Source: Synechococcus sp. A15-62 (GTDB lineage Bacteria; Cyanobacteriota; Cyanobacteriia; PCC-6307; Cyanobiaceae). From it: a stretch of DNA of 64,000 nucleotides. The position numbers and the translations under genes are program-made. The stretch spans positions 620,001 through 684,000 of the forward strand of contig NZ_CP047950.1 of NCBI RefSeq assembly GCF_014280075.1. Direction: 5' to 3'. The notes beneath the pieces are model-generated. The model ran no database searches and had not been told where the DNA came from. It was given only the letters and a program-made list of their open reading frames with translations. Below are positions 54,338-63,852 of this stretch, piece by piece (the first letter of the stretch is position 1; each line of letters starts with the position of its first letter).

Positions 54338-55180
54338 ATGGACCAGCTCCGCAAGCGATTTGATCAGCTGACGTGGCCCGAGGCCAGTCATGCCGCCCGC
54401 CAACCTGGTGCCACGGTGATCTGGCCGTTTGGAGCCTGTGAGCAACACGGCCCCCAATTGCCGCTTTCGACGGACGCTGTTTTTGCTGACGGAATCCTTG
54501 ATTCCGTGTTGTGGGGGCTTGAGCCGGCTCTGCCGATTTGGCGACTGCCCTGTCAGGCCATCGGCTTTTCGCCTGAGCACCAGAACTTCCCCGGCACCCT
54601 CAGCCTTTCGGCCCCTCTACTTCTGGATCTGGTCGACCAGGTGGGCACGCAGCTGGCGGCGATGGGGGTGCAGCGCCTTGTTCTGTTCAACGCCCATGGC
54701 GGCCAGATCGGTTTGCTGCAGGTGGCAGCCCGACAGCTGCGGGCTCGCTGCCCATCGTTGGCCGTTCTGCCCTGCTTCCTCTGGAGTGGCGTGGAGGGGC
54801 TGGCGGATCTGTTGCCTGAGCAGGAGCTGCTCCATGGTCTTCATGCCGGCCAAGCCGAAACCAGCTTGATGCTCCAGATGGCTCCAGATCTGGTGGGATC
54901 GGCCCGCCCGGTGGATGGACGTCCAGCGCCGGGTTCCGCCCCGGAGCCGCCGGAGGGTTGGAGCCTCGAAGGGGCGGCACCCTGCGCTTGGCTCACCGAC
55001 GATCTCAGCGCGACGGGGGTGATCGGGGATGCCCGCCAGGCCTCAGCAGATCTGGGACGTTGTCTGGAAGATCGCTTGATCAACCACTGGCAGAAGCGTT
55101 TTCAGGCCCTTTTGACCAGCGACTGGCCACCCACCCAAAGCCTTCTCTCCAAACCGTCCAAGATCACGCCCACGTCCTGA
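54338..55180 (+). CDS. Creatininase-family amidohydrolase
   Basis: 280 residues. Metal motifs of the family are seen: [20 protein letters not shown] (E..H..D) and [20 protein letters not shown]. Family members hydrolyse creatinine, formamides or related amides; substrate unknown here. Divergent from the S1 gene by 47 bases. ado follows 76 bases later on the same strand. Confidence 0.85.
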   Translation: MDQLRKRFDQLTWPEASHAARQPGATVIWPFGACEQHGPQLPLSTDAVFADGILDSVLWGLEPALPIWRLPCQAIGFSPEHQNFPGTLSLSAPLLLDLVDQVGTQLAAMGVQRLVLFNAHGGQIGLLQVAARQLRARCPSLAVLPCFLWSGVEGLADLLPEQELLHGLHAGQAETSLMLQMAPDLVGSARPVDGRPAPGSAPEPPEGWSLEGAAPCAWLTDDLSATGVIGDARQASADLGRCLEDRLINHWQKRFQALLTSDWPPTQSLLSKPSKITPTS

Positions 55181-55186
55181 ACCTTG

Positions 55187-55212
55187 GACGCATGTGTCCC
55201 CAACTCTTGGGG
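55187..55212 (+). promoter_or_regulatory. Overlapping hairpins in the ado leader
   Basis: A short GGAC/GTCC hairpin (55187-55199) overlaps a better one, CCCCAA/TTGGGG with a three-base loop (55198-55212), so they exclude each other. They lie 45 bases before ado. No T-run, so not a terminator for the creatininase gene. Could be chance. Confidence 0.3.
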
Positions 55213-55256
55213 CACTGGTTATTGTCGGTCCCACTGAACGTGGTGGACAGCGTCCT

Positions 55257-55976
55257 ATGACTACCCTCAATGCACCTGAAGCACCCGTGCTGGAGGGCCA
55301 GGACGCACTGCCGGATTTCACGACTGCTGCCTACAAGGACGCTTACAGCCGGATCAACGCCATCGTGATCGAGGGCGAGCAGGAAGCCCACGACAACTAC
55401 ATCTCCCTTGGAACACTGATCCCCGAGCAGGCCGAGGAGCTCAAGCGTCTGGCACGGATGGAGATGAAGCACATGAAGGGCTTCACATCCTGCGGTCGCA
55501 ACCTTGGCGTTGAAGCCGATCTGCCTTTCGCCAAGAAGTTCTTCGAACCCCTTCACGGCAATTTTCAGGCTGCTCTCAAAGAGGGCAAGGTGGTCACTTG
55601 CCTGCTGATTCAGGCCTTGTTGATCGAAGCATTCGCCATTTCCGCGTATCACATCTATATCCCTGTGGCCGATCCCTTCGCCCGCAAAATCACTGAGGGT
55701 GTGGTGAAGGATGAGTACACCCACCTCAATTACGGCCAGGAATGGCTGAAGGCCAACTTCGAGGCCAGCAAAGATGAGCTTTTTGAGGCCAACAAAGCCA
55801 ATCTTCCACTCATCCGCTCGATGCTCGAAGACGTGGCTGCTGATGCTGCTGTCCTTCACATGGAGAAGGAAGACCTGATCGAAGACTTCTTGATCGCTTA
55901 TCAGGAAGCTTTGGGTGAAATCGGCTTCACCTCCCGCGACATCGCCCGCATGGCAGCAGCAGCGCTTGCTGTTTGA
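55257..55976 (+). CDS. ado: Aldehyde-deformylating oxygenase
   Basis: Di-iron enzyme that turns long-chain aldehydes into alkanes and formate. 239 residues: [10 protein letters not shown] and EMKHMKG carry the first iron ligands (E, then ExxH); [14 protein letters not shown] carries the second ExxH. The hydrophobic helix [20 protein letters not shown] contributes the last Glu. ATG 55257 chosen. It is followed by the acyl-ACP reductase, which supplies the aldehyde. Confidence 0.96.
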   Translation: MTTLNAPEAPVLEGQDALPDFTTAAYKDAYSRINAIVIEGEQEAHDNYISLGTLIPEQAEELKRLARMEMKHMKGFTSCGRNLGVEADLPFAKKFFEPLHGNFQAALKEGKVVTCLLIQALLIEAFAISAYHIYIPVADPFARKITEGVVKDEYTHLNYGQEWLKANFEASKDELFEANKANLPLIRSMLEDVAADAAVLHMEKEDLIEDFLIAYQEALGEIGFTSRDIARMAAAALAV

Positions 55977-56000
55977 GCCGTTTCAGGGCTTGATCATTCG

Positions 56001-56036
56001 CCGGTTTATCGACAGGCACGTTGCCGTCGATACCGG
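56001..56036 (+). promoter_or_regulatory. Long intercistronic hairpin between ado and aar
   Basis: CCGGT-TT-ATCGAC (56001-56013) pairs with GTCGATACCGG (56026-56036), 11 base pairs with a two-base bulge. The loop folds further: GGCA/TGCC (56015-56018 with 56022-56025) around a three-base tip. No T-run follows, so it is not a standard terminator. It may protect or process the shared mRNA. Confidence 0.6.
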
Positions 56037-56090
56037 TTGCCATGGGAGCATGGTCGTTCGAGGTGTTCTTTGAGACGTCAGCGGTAAGAC

Positions 56091-57131
56091 ATGTTTGGTC
56101 TGATCGGACATTCAACGAGTTTTGAGGCTGCCCGCCGCAAGGCGATGGAACTCGGGTTCGATCACATCGCCGATGGTGATTTAGATGTGTGGTGCAGTGC
56201 ACCTCCGCAGCTCGTTGAGCACGTGAAAGTCACTAGTCCTGTAGGAACGACCATCGAGGGTGCCTACATCGACTCCTGCTTCGTGCCCGAGATGCTGAGC
56301 CGCTTCAAAACGGCCCGGCGCAAGGTTCTTAACGCGATGGAACTTGCCCAGAAGAAGGGCATCAACATCACTGCCCTGGGCGGCTTCACCTCGATCATTT
56401 TCGAGAATTTCAACCTCCTGCAGCACCAGACAGTGCGGAGCACCACCCTGGATTGGCAGCGGTTCACCACCGGAAACACCCACACGGCCTGGGTGATCTG
56501 CCGTCAGGTGGAGAACAACGCTCCAACCCTTGGCATTGACCTCAGCAAAGCCAAGGTGGCCGTAGTAGGTGCCACTGGTGATATCGGCTCAGCCGTCTGT
56601 CGTTGGCTGCAGGCACGCACCGGAGTTGGTGAGCTGCTGCTAGTGGCGCGTCAGCAGCAACCGCTGCTCGATCTTCAGCAGGAACTGGGAGGTGGACGAA
56701 TTCTGTCGCTCGATGAAGCCCTGCCTGAGGCCGATGTGGTCGTCTGGGTGGCGAGCATGCCCCGCACCCTTGAGATCGATCAAGACAGCCTCAAGAAGCC
56801 CTGTTTGATGATTGATGGGGGCTATCCCAAAAATCTCAATACCAAGGTCGCCGGTGGTGGCATCCACGTTCTCAAGGGTGGAATCGTTGAGTTCTGCCGC
56901 GACATCGGCTGGTCGATGATGGCCATCGCCGAGATGGAGCGGCCGCAGCGCCAGATGTTTGCCTGCTTTGCCGAAGCCATGCTGCTCGAGTTTGAGCGCT
57001 GCCATACCAACTTCAGCTGGGGACGCAACAACATCACCCTCGAGAAGATGGATTTCATTGGTGCGGCATCGGTCCGCCATGGGTTCAGCACCTTGAACCT
57101 CCATCCCAACCTGCAGGCCACCGCTGCCTGA
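56091..57131 (+). CDS. aar: Long-chain acyl-ACP reductase
   Basis: Reduces acyl-ACP to fatty aldehyde with NADPH, feeding ADO. 346 residues: [20 protein letters not shown] is the dinucleotide site, and the Cys in [14 protein letters not shown] (about residue 292) corresponds to the active-site Cys of known AARs. ATG 56091. 114 bases after ado and 19 before accA. Confidence 0.96.
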   Translation: MFGLIGHSTSFEAARRKAMELGFDHIADGDLDVWCSAPPQLVEHVKVTSPVGTTIEGAYIDSCFVPEMLSRFKTARRKVLNAMELAQKKGINITALGGFTSIIFENFNLLQHQTVRSTTLDWQRFTTGNTHTAWVICRQVENNAPTLGIDLSKAKVAVVGATGDIGSAVCRWLQARTGVGELLLVARQQQPLLDLQQELGGGRILSLDEALPEADVVVWVASMPRTLEIDQDSLKKPCLMIDGGYPKNLNTKVAGGGIHVLKGGIVEFCRDIGWSMMAIAEMERPQRQMFACFAEAMLLEFERCHTNFSWGRNNITLEKMDFIGAASVRHGFSTLNLHPNLQATAA

Positions 57132-57150
57132 CCCTCGGAGAGCCAGAGCC

Positions 57151-58140
57151 ATGCCCCGTCGCCCCCTGCTTGAGTTCGAAAAACCGCTCGTCGAGCTTGA
57201 GCAGCAGATTGAGCAAATCCGCCAGCTGGCCAGAGATTCGGAAGTCGACGTTTCGCAGCAGCTTCAGCAACTGGAGAGTCTCGCGGCCCGTCGTCGTCAG
57301 GAGATCTTTCAGGGCCTAACTCCAGCTCAGAAAATTCAAGTTGCTCGTCACCCGCAGCGTCCGAGCACGCTGGATTTCATCCAGATGTTCTGCGACGACT
57401 GGGTCGAACTGCATGGCGATCGTCGCGGTAATGACGATCAGGCCTTAATTGGCGGTGTCGGCCGAGTTGGCGATCGACCCGTGATGTTGATCGGTCATCA
57501 GAAAGGCCGCGACACCAAGGAAAATGTCGCCCGTAATTTCGGGATGGCTGCTCCGGGTGGCTACCGCAAAGCCATGCGGTTGATGGACCATGCCGATCGT
57601 TTCCGCCTGCCGATTCTCACGTTCATCGATACCCCCGGGGCCTACGCCGGCCTTGAGGCTGAAGAGCTTGGTCAGGGTGAAGCGATCGCCGTCAACCTGC
57701 GGGAGATGTTCCGCTTGCGAGTTCCGGTGATCGCCACCGTGATTGGTGAAGGCGGCTCCGGGGGTGCCTTGGGCATCGGGGTGGCGGATCGCTTGCTGAT
57801 GTTCGAGCACAGCGTCTATACGGTGGCCAGCCCTGAGGCCTGTGCATCCATTCTCTGGCGTGATGCGGCCAAGGCGCCTGATGCGGCGGCAGCCTTGCGG
57901 ATCACGGGTCGTGACCTGCTGGAACTTGGGGTGGTGGATGAGGTGCTCGAGGAGCCCTCCGGTGGCAACAACTGGGCACCATTGGAGGCTGGAGAAAACC
58001 TGCGGGCGGCGATCGAGCGTCACCTCGACCAACTGCTGAGCCTTTCGGAACAGCAACTGCGTGAGGCCCGTTACTCCAAATTCAGAGCGATGGGGCGGTT
58101 CCTCGAAAAAACGTCACAGGATGTCGACAAAGCCGCTTAA
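57151..58140 (+). CDS. accA: Acetyl-CoA carboxylase carboxyltransferase alpha subunit
   Basis: Half of the carboxyltransferase that makes malonyl-CoA for fatty acid synthesis. 329 residues: [20 protein letters not shown] at the start, [40 protein letters not shown] and [20 protein letters not shown] are intact. Position right after aar links lipid supply to alkane synthesis. Confidence 0.96.
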   Translation: MPRRPLLEFEKPLVELEQQIEQIRQLARDSEVDVSQQLQQLESLAARRRQEIFQGLTPAQKIQVARHPQRPSTLDFIQMFCDDWVELHGDRRGNDDQALIGGVGRVGDRPVMLIGHQKGRDTKENVARNFGMAAPGGYRKAMRLMDHADRFRLPILTFIDTPGAYAGLEAEELGQGEAIAVNLREMFRLRVPVIATVIGEGGSGGALGIGVADRLLMFEHSVYTVASPEACASILWRDAAKAPDAAAALRITGRDLLELGVVDEVLEEPSGGNNWAPLEAGENLRAAIERHLDQLLSLSEQQLREARYSKFRAMGRFLEKTSQDVDKAA

Positions 58141-58164
58141 AGTGTCGCGGTTTGCTAACGGTTT

Positions 58165-58872
58165 TTGCCAACGGCTCTAATCACAGGTGCGAGCCGAGGC
58201 ATAGGTTGCCGAACTGCTGAGCTTCTGGCTCTCCAGGGCTGGGACTTGTTGCTCACCGCCCGTAGCGCTGATCAACTGGAGCAGCTGAGTGATCAGCTCA
58301 GCTCCAAGGGCGTCTCTGTGGCCTCTGCCGCCATCGACCTGACTCAACCTGATGGCATCGCTTCTGCGATGGCTGGCTTGTTGCAGCAGGGTGAGACCCC
58401 TTCAGTGTTGATCAACAACGCGGGGGCTGCTTACACCGGCGATCTAATGGCCATGCCGATCGAGCGTTGGCAATGGCTGCTACAGCTGAATGTCACCAGC
58501 GTGATGCAGGTTTGTTCTGCTGTTGTTCCCTCCATGCGTGAGAACGGCGGACTGGTGATCAACATCAGCAGCCATGCCGCCCGCAATGCCTTCCCTCAAT
58601 GGGGTGCGTATTGCGTCAGCAAAGCTGCCTTGGCCAGCTTCACCCGCTGCCTGGCGGAAGAGGAACGGAACAACGGCATTCGTGCCTGCACCCTCACTCT
58701 TGGGGCCGTGAACACACCACTGTGGGACGCGGAAACCGTACAAAGCGATTTCGATCGTCGTGCCATGCTCTCTGTCGATCAGGCGGCAGAAACACTGGCG
58801 AATCTGGCGATGCAACCCAGCAACCAGTTGATCGAAGACCTCACACTTATGCCGGCCGCCGGCGCCTTCTGA
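58165..58872 (+). CDS. Short-chain dehydrogenase/reductase
   Basis: 235 residues with NAD(P) site ALITGASRGIG, NNAGAA and catalytic GAYCVSKAAL (YxxxK). It follows accA in the alkane gene block of marine cyanobacteria, but its substrate is unknown and it is not required for the ADO/AAR chemistry. TTG 58165 start. folE begins nine bases after the stop. Confidence 0.88.
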   Translation: MPTALITGASRGIGCRTAELLALQGWDLLLTARSADQLEQLSDQLSSKGVSVASAAIDLTQPDGIASAMAGLLQQGETPSVLINNAGAAYTGDLMAMPIERWQWLLQLNVTSVMQVCSAVVPSMRENGGLVINISSHAARNAFPQWGAYCVSKAALASFTRCLAEEERNNGIRACTLTLGAVNTPLWDAETVQSDFDRRAMLSVDQAAETLANLAMQPSNQLIEDLTLMPAAGAF

Positions 58873-58881
58873 ACGAACACC

Positions 58882-59631
58882 ATGACCTCCACAGTCCCTT
58901 TCGTTTCCAACGGCGTCGCCAACGGCAACGGCAACAAGCTTTTGAATCCCCAGGTTTCAGCCCGAATTCGTGAACGGTTGATCGACTCTGGAGTTTCCTT
59001 TCTGGCCAACGACAACATCGCTGATCACCTTCAGCCCGGTGAGCTGGATCAGCTTCAGGTTGAAGTTGCAGACAAGGTTCGCGACCTGCTGCGCAGCCTG
59101 GTGATCGACATCGATAACGACCACAACACCCATGAGACGGCTGAGCGGGTCGCCAAGATGTACCTCCAGGAGGTGTTCAAGGGGCGTTACCACCAGCAGC
59201 CCAAGGTGGCCAGCTTCCCCAACGTGAAACAGCTGGATGAGATCTACACCGTTGGCCCGATCACGGTGCGCTCGGCCTGCTCTCACCACCTGGTGCCGAT
59301 CATGGGCAACTGCTGGATCGGGATTAAGCCGGGTGCCCGGGTGATTGGCCTTTCCAAGTTCACCAGAGTGGCCGATTGGGTCTTCTCCCGCCCTCACATT
59401 CAGGAAGAGGCTGTGATGATCCTTGCTGACGAAATCGAAAAGCTCTGTGAGCCTCAGGGTCTTGGCATCATCATCAAGGCGCAGCACTACTGCATGAAGT
59501 GGCGTGGCGTGAAGGAGCCCCAAACCAGCATGGTGAACTCAGTGGTACGTGGTGATTTCCGCCACGACCCCAGCCTCAAGCAGGAGTTCTTTGAGCTGGT
59601 GCGTCAGCAGGAAGCCCTGCTGAGCACCTGA
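58882..59631 (+). CDS. folE: GTP cyclohydrolase I
   Basis: First step of folate synthesis, GTP to dihydroneopterin triphosphate. 249 residues: RSACSHHLVPIMGNCWIGIK (Cys and two His bind zinc), LSKFTRVADWVFSRPHIQEE and AQHYCMKWRGVKEPQTSMVN with the last Cys. The N-terminal 45 residues are extra. Starts at ATG 58882. Confidence 0.95.
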   Translation: MTSTVPFVSNGVANGNGNKLLNPQVSARIRERLIDSGVSFLANDNIADHLQPGELDQLQVEVADKVRDLLRSLVIDIDNDHNTHETAERVAKMYLQEVFKGRYHQQPKVASFPNVKQLDEIYTVGPITVRSACSHHLVPIMGNCWIGIKPGARVIGLSKFTRVADWVFSRPHIQEEAVMILADEIEKLCEPQGLGIIIKAQHYCMKWRGVKEPQTSMVNSVVRGDFRHDPSLKQEFFELVRQQEALLST

Positions 59632-59642
59632 TCAGCTTCGAC

Positions 59643-60314
59643 TCAACCCTGTTTCACAGCCTCGACAAGGGCTTGAACCTTGTCGAGGTTTTTCCATCCC
59701 GGTCGTTCCTCAAGCCGACTGGAGGCATCGAGCCCCTGGGGAGTAACGCGACTAAGCAGTTCCGGAACCCATTCCGCACTCACTCCTCCTGCCAGCCACC
59801 ACGGCACCGATAGCTCGGTCTCGCGGACCCAATCAAGAGGGATCCGGTGCCCGGTGCCGCCCAGTTGATCGGCGCTCCAAGCATCGATCAGCAGAGCATC
59901 CACGTGGGGCGCATAGTGCTCGAGCTGCTTGAGATCGTCGGGTTCACGCACCCGTAACGCTTTCCACCACTTCTGGCGGGGGTAGCGCTGTTTCAAGTGT
60001 TGGCAGCGTTCGACGGACTCGCCGCCGTGCAGCTGCACCACGGAAGGCTGCCCAGCACCGTTGAGCGCTTCCTCGAGGGCGGCATCGTCCGGATCGGCCA
60101 CCACCCAAACGCGATGCAGCTGGGGGTGCTGATGTTCCAGCAGCTGGAACAACCCCCTGCGCTGGGCTGGTTCCACAAAGCGTGGGGTGGCGGGTACGCC
60201 GATCACGCCAATCGCCTGCACGCCCATCTGCGCGATGGCTTGAGCCTGCTCGGGGTCGGTGATCCCACAGATCTTGAGGTCTGGAGTGGGGCGGGGATCA
60301 CGCAAGGGCTGCAT
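59643..60314 (-). CDS. trpF: Phosphoribosylanthranilate isomerase
   Basis: Tryptophan pathway enzyme, (beta/alpha)8 barrel. 223 residues: LKICGITDPEQAQAIAQMGV with the catalytic Cys, VQLHGGESVERCQ, and near the end WWLAGGVSAEWVPELL then GLDASSRLEE with the catalytic Asp. Convergent with folE, 11 bases apart; divergent from the M50 gene by 20 bases. Confidence 0.95.
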   Translation of the reverse strand: MQPLRDPRPTPDLKICGITDPEQAQAIAQMGVQAIGVIGVPATPRFVEPAQRRGLFQLLEHQHPQLHRVWVVADPDDAALEEALNGAGQPSVVQLHGGESVERCQHLKQRYPRQKWWKALRVREPDDLKQLEHYAPHVDALLIDAWSADQLGGTGHRIPLDWVRETELSVPWWLAGGVSAEWVPELLSRVTPQGLDASSRLEERPGWKNLDKVQALVEAVKQG

Positions 60315-60334
60315 GGATTGCTCTCCCTAGGATC

Positions 60335-61627
60335 GTGGATGGCAGTCCGCAGCAGCGGCACACGACGGGATTGGCGGTGGGAGAGGGCTGGCAGGTGCTC
60401 AAGATTGGCGGAATCCCCCTGCGGCTCCAGCCCAGCTGGTTGTTTGCCGTGGCGATCTTCACCACGTTGTTTCAATCCCGCTACGCGACCACGGCCCCGG
60501 TAACGGTGAGTTGGGGGCTGGGATTGCTGACCACCTTGTTGCTGTTCAGCTCCGTGCTGCTGCATGAATTGGGCCATGCCCTGATGGCCCTACGGGAAGG
60601 GGTAAAGGTGTTGAGCATCACCCTGTTTCATCTGGGCGGCATCGCGCGGGTGGAGAAGGAATGCCCCACCGCCATGGGCAATCTGCGCATTGCGGCTGCT
60701 GGTCCGATCGTGAGTTTGGTGCTCGCCTTCGGGATGTTGGCGGGGGCTGCAGCGCTGTCGGACACCCAGCCCTTGGCCACACAGTTGTTGAGCCAGGTGG
60801 GTTTGCTGAACTTGATGCTTGGCTTGTTCAATCTCTTGCCAGGACTGCCCCTCGATGGCGGGCTGATCCTCAAGGCCTTGGTCTGGCAGCTGAGTGGCAG
60901 TCAGCAGAAAGGCGTTCAGGTGGCATCGGCGTCCGGGCGGGCTTTGTCGATGCTGATGATCCTGTTGGGCGGTGTCCTGCTCTGGCAGGGCTGGGGGCTC
61001 AACGGCCTCCTGCTGATGTTGATCGGTTGGTTCGGCTTGAGTGCCAACCGCAGTCAGACCCAGATGCTGCACTTGCAGAAGGTGCTGCGGGAGTTGAAGG
61101 TGGAGGCTGCGGCCGGCAAACGTTTCCGCGTGCTGGAGGCGGATCAGACCTTGCGGCGCCTCAGCAAGCTGCGGCTGACGGCCAGCGAGGCGGAGGGGCC
61201 TGCTGATTGGGTGCTCGTTTGCAAGAGCGGCCGTTGGGTGGGTTGGATTGACGATCAGCCCCTGAAACTCCTTCCGGTGCAGCAATGGGACCAACAGCGT
61301 CTCGAGGATCATCTACGGCCCCTCACCGAACTGCCGTCCATCGCAAGTTCGGCCTCACTGGTGGATGCGGTGCCGGCCCTGGAGGCGGCCTCCCAGGGGC
61401 GCCTGTTGGTGGTGAGTGCTGCGGGCCTTCCCTCCGGCACCCTTGATCGCATGGATGTGGGCGATGCAGTGCTGAAGCGGCTCGGGGTGACCCTGCCCCC
61501 AGCGATTCTCGATGAGGCGCGCAAGCGCAATGGATACCCCCTGGGTTTGGCGATGCTTCCCCAGATGGTGCAGACGATGCAGGCTCAGAGTGCAGAGCCG
61601 GACGCCAGCTCGACCTCCAACTCCTGA
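60335..61627 (+). CDS. M50 site-2-type intramembrane metalloprotease
   Basis: 430 residues. About six helices; catalytic HExxH in SVLLHELGHALMALREGV and the second motif NLLPGLPLDGGLILKAL with the Asp zinc ligand. The C-terminal 200 residues are soluble and resemble degenerate CBS or regulatory modules. Family members cut membrane-bound factors. GTG 60335 start; TTG at 60371 is possible. The 3' end overlaps the lipoate-ligase-like gene by 43 bases. Confidence 0.85.
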   Translation: MDGSPQQRHTTGLAVGEGWQVLKIGGIPLRLQPSWLFAVAIFTTLFQSRYATTAPVTVSWGLGLLTTLLLFSSVLLHELGHALMALREGVKVLSITLFHLGGIARVEKECPTAMGNLRIAAAGPIVSLVLAFGMLAGAAALSDTQPLATQLLSQVGLLNLMLGLFNLLPGLPLDGGLILKALVWQLSGSQQKGVQVASASGRALSMLMILLGGVLLWQGWGLNGLLLMLIGWFGLSANRSQTQMLHLQKVLRELKVEAAAGKRFRVLEADQTLRRLSKLRLTASEAEGPADWVLVCKSGRWVGWIDDQPLKLLPVQQWDQQRLEDHLRPLTELPSIASSASLVDAVPALEAASQGRLLVVSAAGLPSGTLDRMDVGDAVLKRLGVTLPPAILDEARKRNGYPLGLAMLPQMVQTMQAQSAEPDASSTSNS

Positions 61628-62301
61628 ACTTCGTCAGCCTTCAGGGGCTGCATCTTCCACGGGCAATGGCTCCAGGATTGAACCAGACTTTGGCGCAGTC
61701 GTTGATCCAGCTCCAGCCGGTTGATCCGGGCCGGAGCCGCCGCCGGTGCCGCTTCCTCAAACACCTCCTCCCAGAGCTCAGCAGGTGAATCCATCAGGAT
61801 TTCACCGTGCTGAAGCAGGCGACCGTTCTGCCATCGCTGGGCGCTACCGACCCGTTTGACGCCGCACGGATCCACCAGGTCAGCCACCGTTGCCGTGGCG
61901 AAACAGTTGTTGGCCTCGGCACCAGCCGGGTCGGAACCGAAGTGCAGCGGTAGGCCGAGATCCTGGAAGCCATCGATCAACCACTGGCAGGCCTGGCGGT
62001 AGGCCTCCTGGCGTCGCCGGGGTGCATCCGGCCAGATCAAGGCGTAGGTGAGACCGCCCGCATGAAGCACGGCCCGGCCTCCGCTGGGGCGTCGCACCAG
62101 GCTGATGCGGCCGCGGCGGGCCAGATCATTCCAGTGCTCAGGCCAGTGGCGTTGATGGCGTCCCAGTGAGAGCCAGGGCCCATCCCAGCGGTAAAAACGC
62201 AGAACCGGACCGCTGCTGCGCTTCAGAAGCCAGGCATCCAAAGCCATCTGGGTGTGTCCGTCCGCTTGCTGGGTGGGGAGCAAACGCCCGGTTGCGGGCA
62301 T
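61585..62301 (-). CDS. Lipoate-protein ligase/octanoyltransferase-family protein
   Basis: 238 residues of the BPL/LplA/LipB fold: LRFYRWDGPWLSLGRHQRHW, LVRRPSGGRAVLHAGGLTYA, and KRVGSAQRWQNGRLLQHGEI. These match the LplA-like branch; whether it moves lipoyl or octanoyl groups is unclear. Start chosen at ATG 62301; ATG 62316 or 62247 are alternatives. Divergent from the TauE gene; the 3' end overlaps M50. Confidence 0.8.
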   Translation of the reverse strand: MPATGRLLPTQQADGHTQMALDAWLLKRSSGPVLRFYRWDGPWLSLGRHQRHWPEHWNDLARRGRISLVRRPSGGRAVLHAGGLTYALIWPDAPRRRQEAYRQACQWLIDGFQDLGLPLHFGSDPAGAEANNCFATATVADLVDPCGVKRVGSAQRWQNGRLLQHGEILMDSPAELWEEVFEEAAPAAAPARINRLELDQRLRQSLVQSWSHCPWKMQPLKADEVQELEVELASGSAL

Positions 62302-62328
62302 GCTGGAGGAAAGCATCGTTCGCACGCC

Positions 62329-63096
62329 ATGGTGCCCTGGTGGGATGTGCCGATCCTGATCGCCCTGGGCCTGCTTGCGGGGGGCTTGGCCGGGCTGTTG
62401 GGGATCGGCGGTGGCTTGATCTTTGCCCCGCTCCTGCTCTGGCTTGATCTCCCGCCCCATCAGGCCCTGGCCACCAGCAGTTTCGCCATTGTGCCCACTG
62501 CTTTGGCGGGCACCATCACCCATCTGCGCCAGGGGCGGCTGCCGACCCGGCCGGGACTCGCCATCGGCTTGGCAGCCTTTGGCTCGGCACTGCTGTTCGG
62601 TGGTTTGGCCGGTTTGGCAGCGGGCTGGATTCTGCTGGCGATGCAGACGCTGATGTACATCGTGCTGGCGTTCTGCGTTCGCGAACGGCCCGAGACGGAT
62701 GTCAATGATGACGTTGATGACAGCAGCGCACCGCAGTTGGCTGGTGTGGGCTGCATCGCCGGCTGGACCGCTGGGATGTTGGGCTTGGGCGGGGGGCTGG
62801 TGATGGTGCCCCTGATGAGCGGTCCGATGTCTGTTCCGATTCATCAGGCCGTGCGGCTGAGCACTGTGGCGGTGCTTTGCTCGGCCAGCGCAGCATCCCT
62901 GCAGTTCCTGCATGAAGGACGCGGCGTTCCTCTGATGGGCCTGCTGCTGGGGGCGGTGGCAGCGACCGCTGCGCAGTGGACGGCCAGCCGTCTCGATCAG
63001 TTTGATGCGGCCCTACTCGTGCGCTGCCTGCGGGGGCTCGCCATCATCCTGGCGATCGACAGCTCCAGGCGGGCCCTGCAGCTTTGGTTGAGCTGA
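62329..63096 (+). CDS. TauE/SafE-family membrane permease
   Basis: 255 residues with about eight helices in two repeats. GLLAGGLAGLLGIGGGLIFA and GWTAGMLGLGGGLVMVPLMS are the glycine-rich repeats of the TSUP family, which move sulfonates or similar anions outward or inward. Substrate unknown. ATG 62329 chosen; longer frames overlap the divergent gene. Confidence 0.88.
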   Translation: MVPWWDVPILIALGLLAGGLAGLLGIGGGLIFAPLLLWLDLPPHQALATSSFAIVPTALAGTITHLRQGRLPTRPGLAIGLAAFGSALLFGGLAGLAAGWILLAMQTLMYIVLAFCVRERPETDVNDDVDDSSAPQLAGVGCIAGWTAGMLGLGGGLVMVPLMSGPMSVPIHQAVRLSTVAVLCSASAASLQFLHEGRGVPLMGLLLGAVAATAAQWTASRLDQFDAALLVRCLRGLAIILAIDSSRRALQLWLS

Positions 63097-63105
63097 CTGG
63101 TCAGC

Positions 63106-63576
63106 TCAACTCAACAGACTCCAAAACCCCGCATCCAGCTCATAGCCCAGGGCTGCGGCCATCTGGGAGAGGTTGCCCCGCATCGGGCGTCCGAGCTCTC
63201 GCTGGCAGAGGTCGTCCAACACCATCAATCGATGCGTCACCCAGAGCTCCAAGGCTTCCGGGTCAAAACGGAGGCCTTCGCTGCGGCTGAAATTGTGGGG
63301 TACCACCAGGGCAACATGGCGAATCAAGCTGCCCTGGTCGCGTTCAAGCAAGAGCGGCAGCCAGGGGAAGCGCGCATCGGCCCGTAGGGCCCAGAGCCGA
63401 GGCTCGGGGCATTCTGGCAATTCGCGTGGGTCATCCTGCGCCCGTGGCCAGTCGAAACGAAGCTCGAGCACCGGTCCCTGGCTGAGCAGTGCATCCAGCG
63501 GCTGAGTGCTCCAGATCTCCAGCGGCCGTAGATCCAAGGCGCGGATGGCAGGGGCATCGATCAGAACCGGATCCAT
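63106..63576 (-). CDS. CRR6-family NDH-1 (NdhI) assembly factor
   Basis: 156 residues. EPRLWALRADARFPWLPLLL, VVPHNFSRSEGLRFDPEALE and MAAALGYELDAGFWSLL match the CRR6/DUF1817 family, needed in plants for maturation of the NdhI subunit. Soluble, no signal peptide. ATG 63576 (MDPVLIDAPAIRALDLRPLE) is the start used by relatives; the frame is open to 63681, overlapping psaM. Confidence 0.8.
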   Translation of the reverse strand: MDPVLIDAPAIRALDLRPLEIWSTQPLDALLSQGPVLELRFDWPRAQDDPRELPECPEPRLWALRADARFPWLPLLLERDQGSLIRHVALVVPHNFSRSEGLRFDPEALELWVTHRLMVLDDLCQRELGRPMRGNLSQMAAALGYELDAGFWSLLS

Positions 63577-63659
63577 GGGCTGGTGTGACAGGCCTTTGCG
63601 AATGATGGCCTGCAGCCCTTCCCTCAGAGAAGAATAGGACCGTTTGATGCATGGCTCCC

Positions 63660-63764
63660 ATGGAAACCGTTCTGTCTGCACCTGAGGTGTTCATTGCCCT
63701 CGTGGTGGCTGCCCATGCCGCTGTTCTGGCCCTTCGTCTCTCCATCAGCCTTTACGAGGCCTGA
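63660..63764 (+). CDS. psaM: Photosystem I reaction centre subunit XII
   Basis: 34 residues: METVLSAPEVFIALVVAAHA then AVLALRLSISLYEA. One helix with the RLSxxLYE ending, as in PsaM, which helps trimerise PSI. ATG 63660. It lies 83 bases from the divergent CRR6 gene. Its size means it can be missed by automatic gene calling. Confidence 0.88.
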   Translation: METVLSAPEVFIALVVAAHAAVLALRLSISLYEA

Positions 63765-63852
63765 TTTCAAAAGACGCCCAGATCAACGGGCGTGGAGCTG
63801 GTCTTGGCACTGCGAACGGATTGCGTTAAAAGCGGATGTTCGTGCTGATGCG

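Noticed and set aside
61585-62913. 442-residue form of the lipoate-ligase-like protein
   Set aside because: The first 200 residues are antisense to TauE/SafE and low-complexity; the family begins at about 62301.
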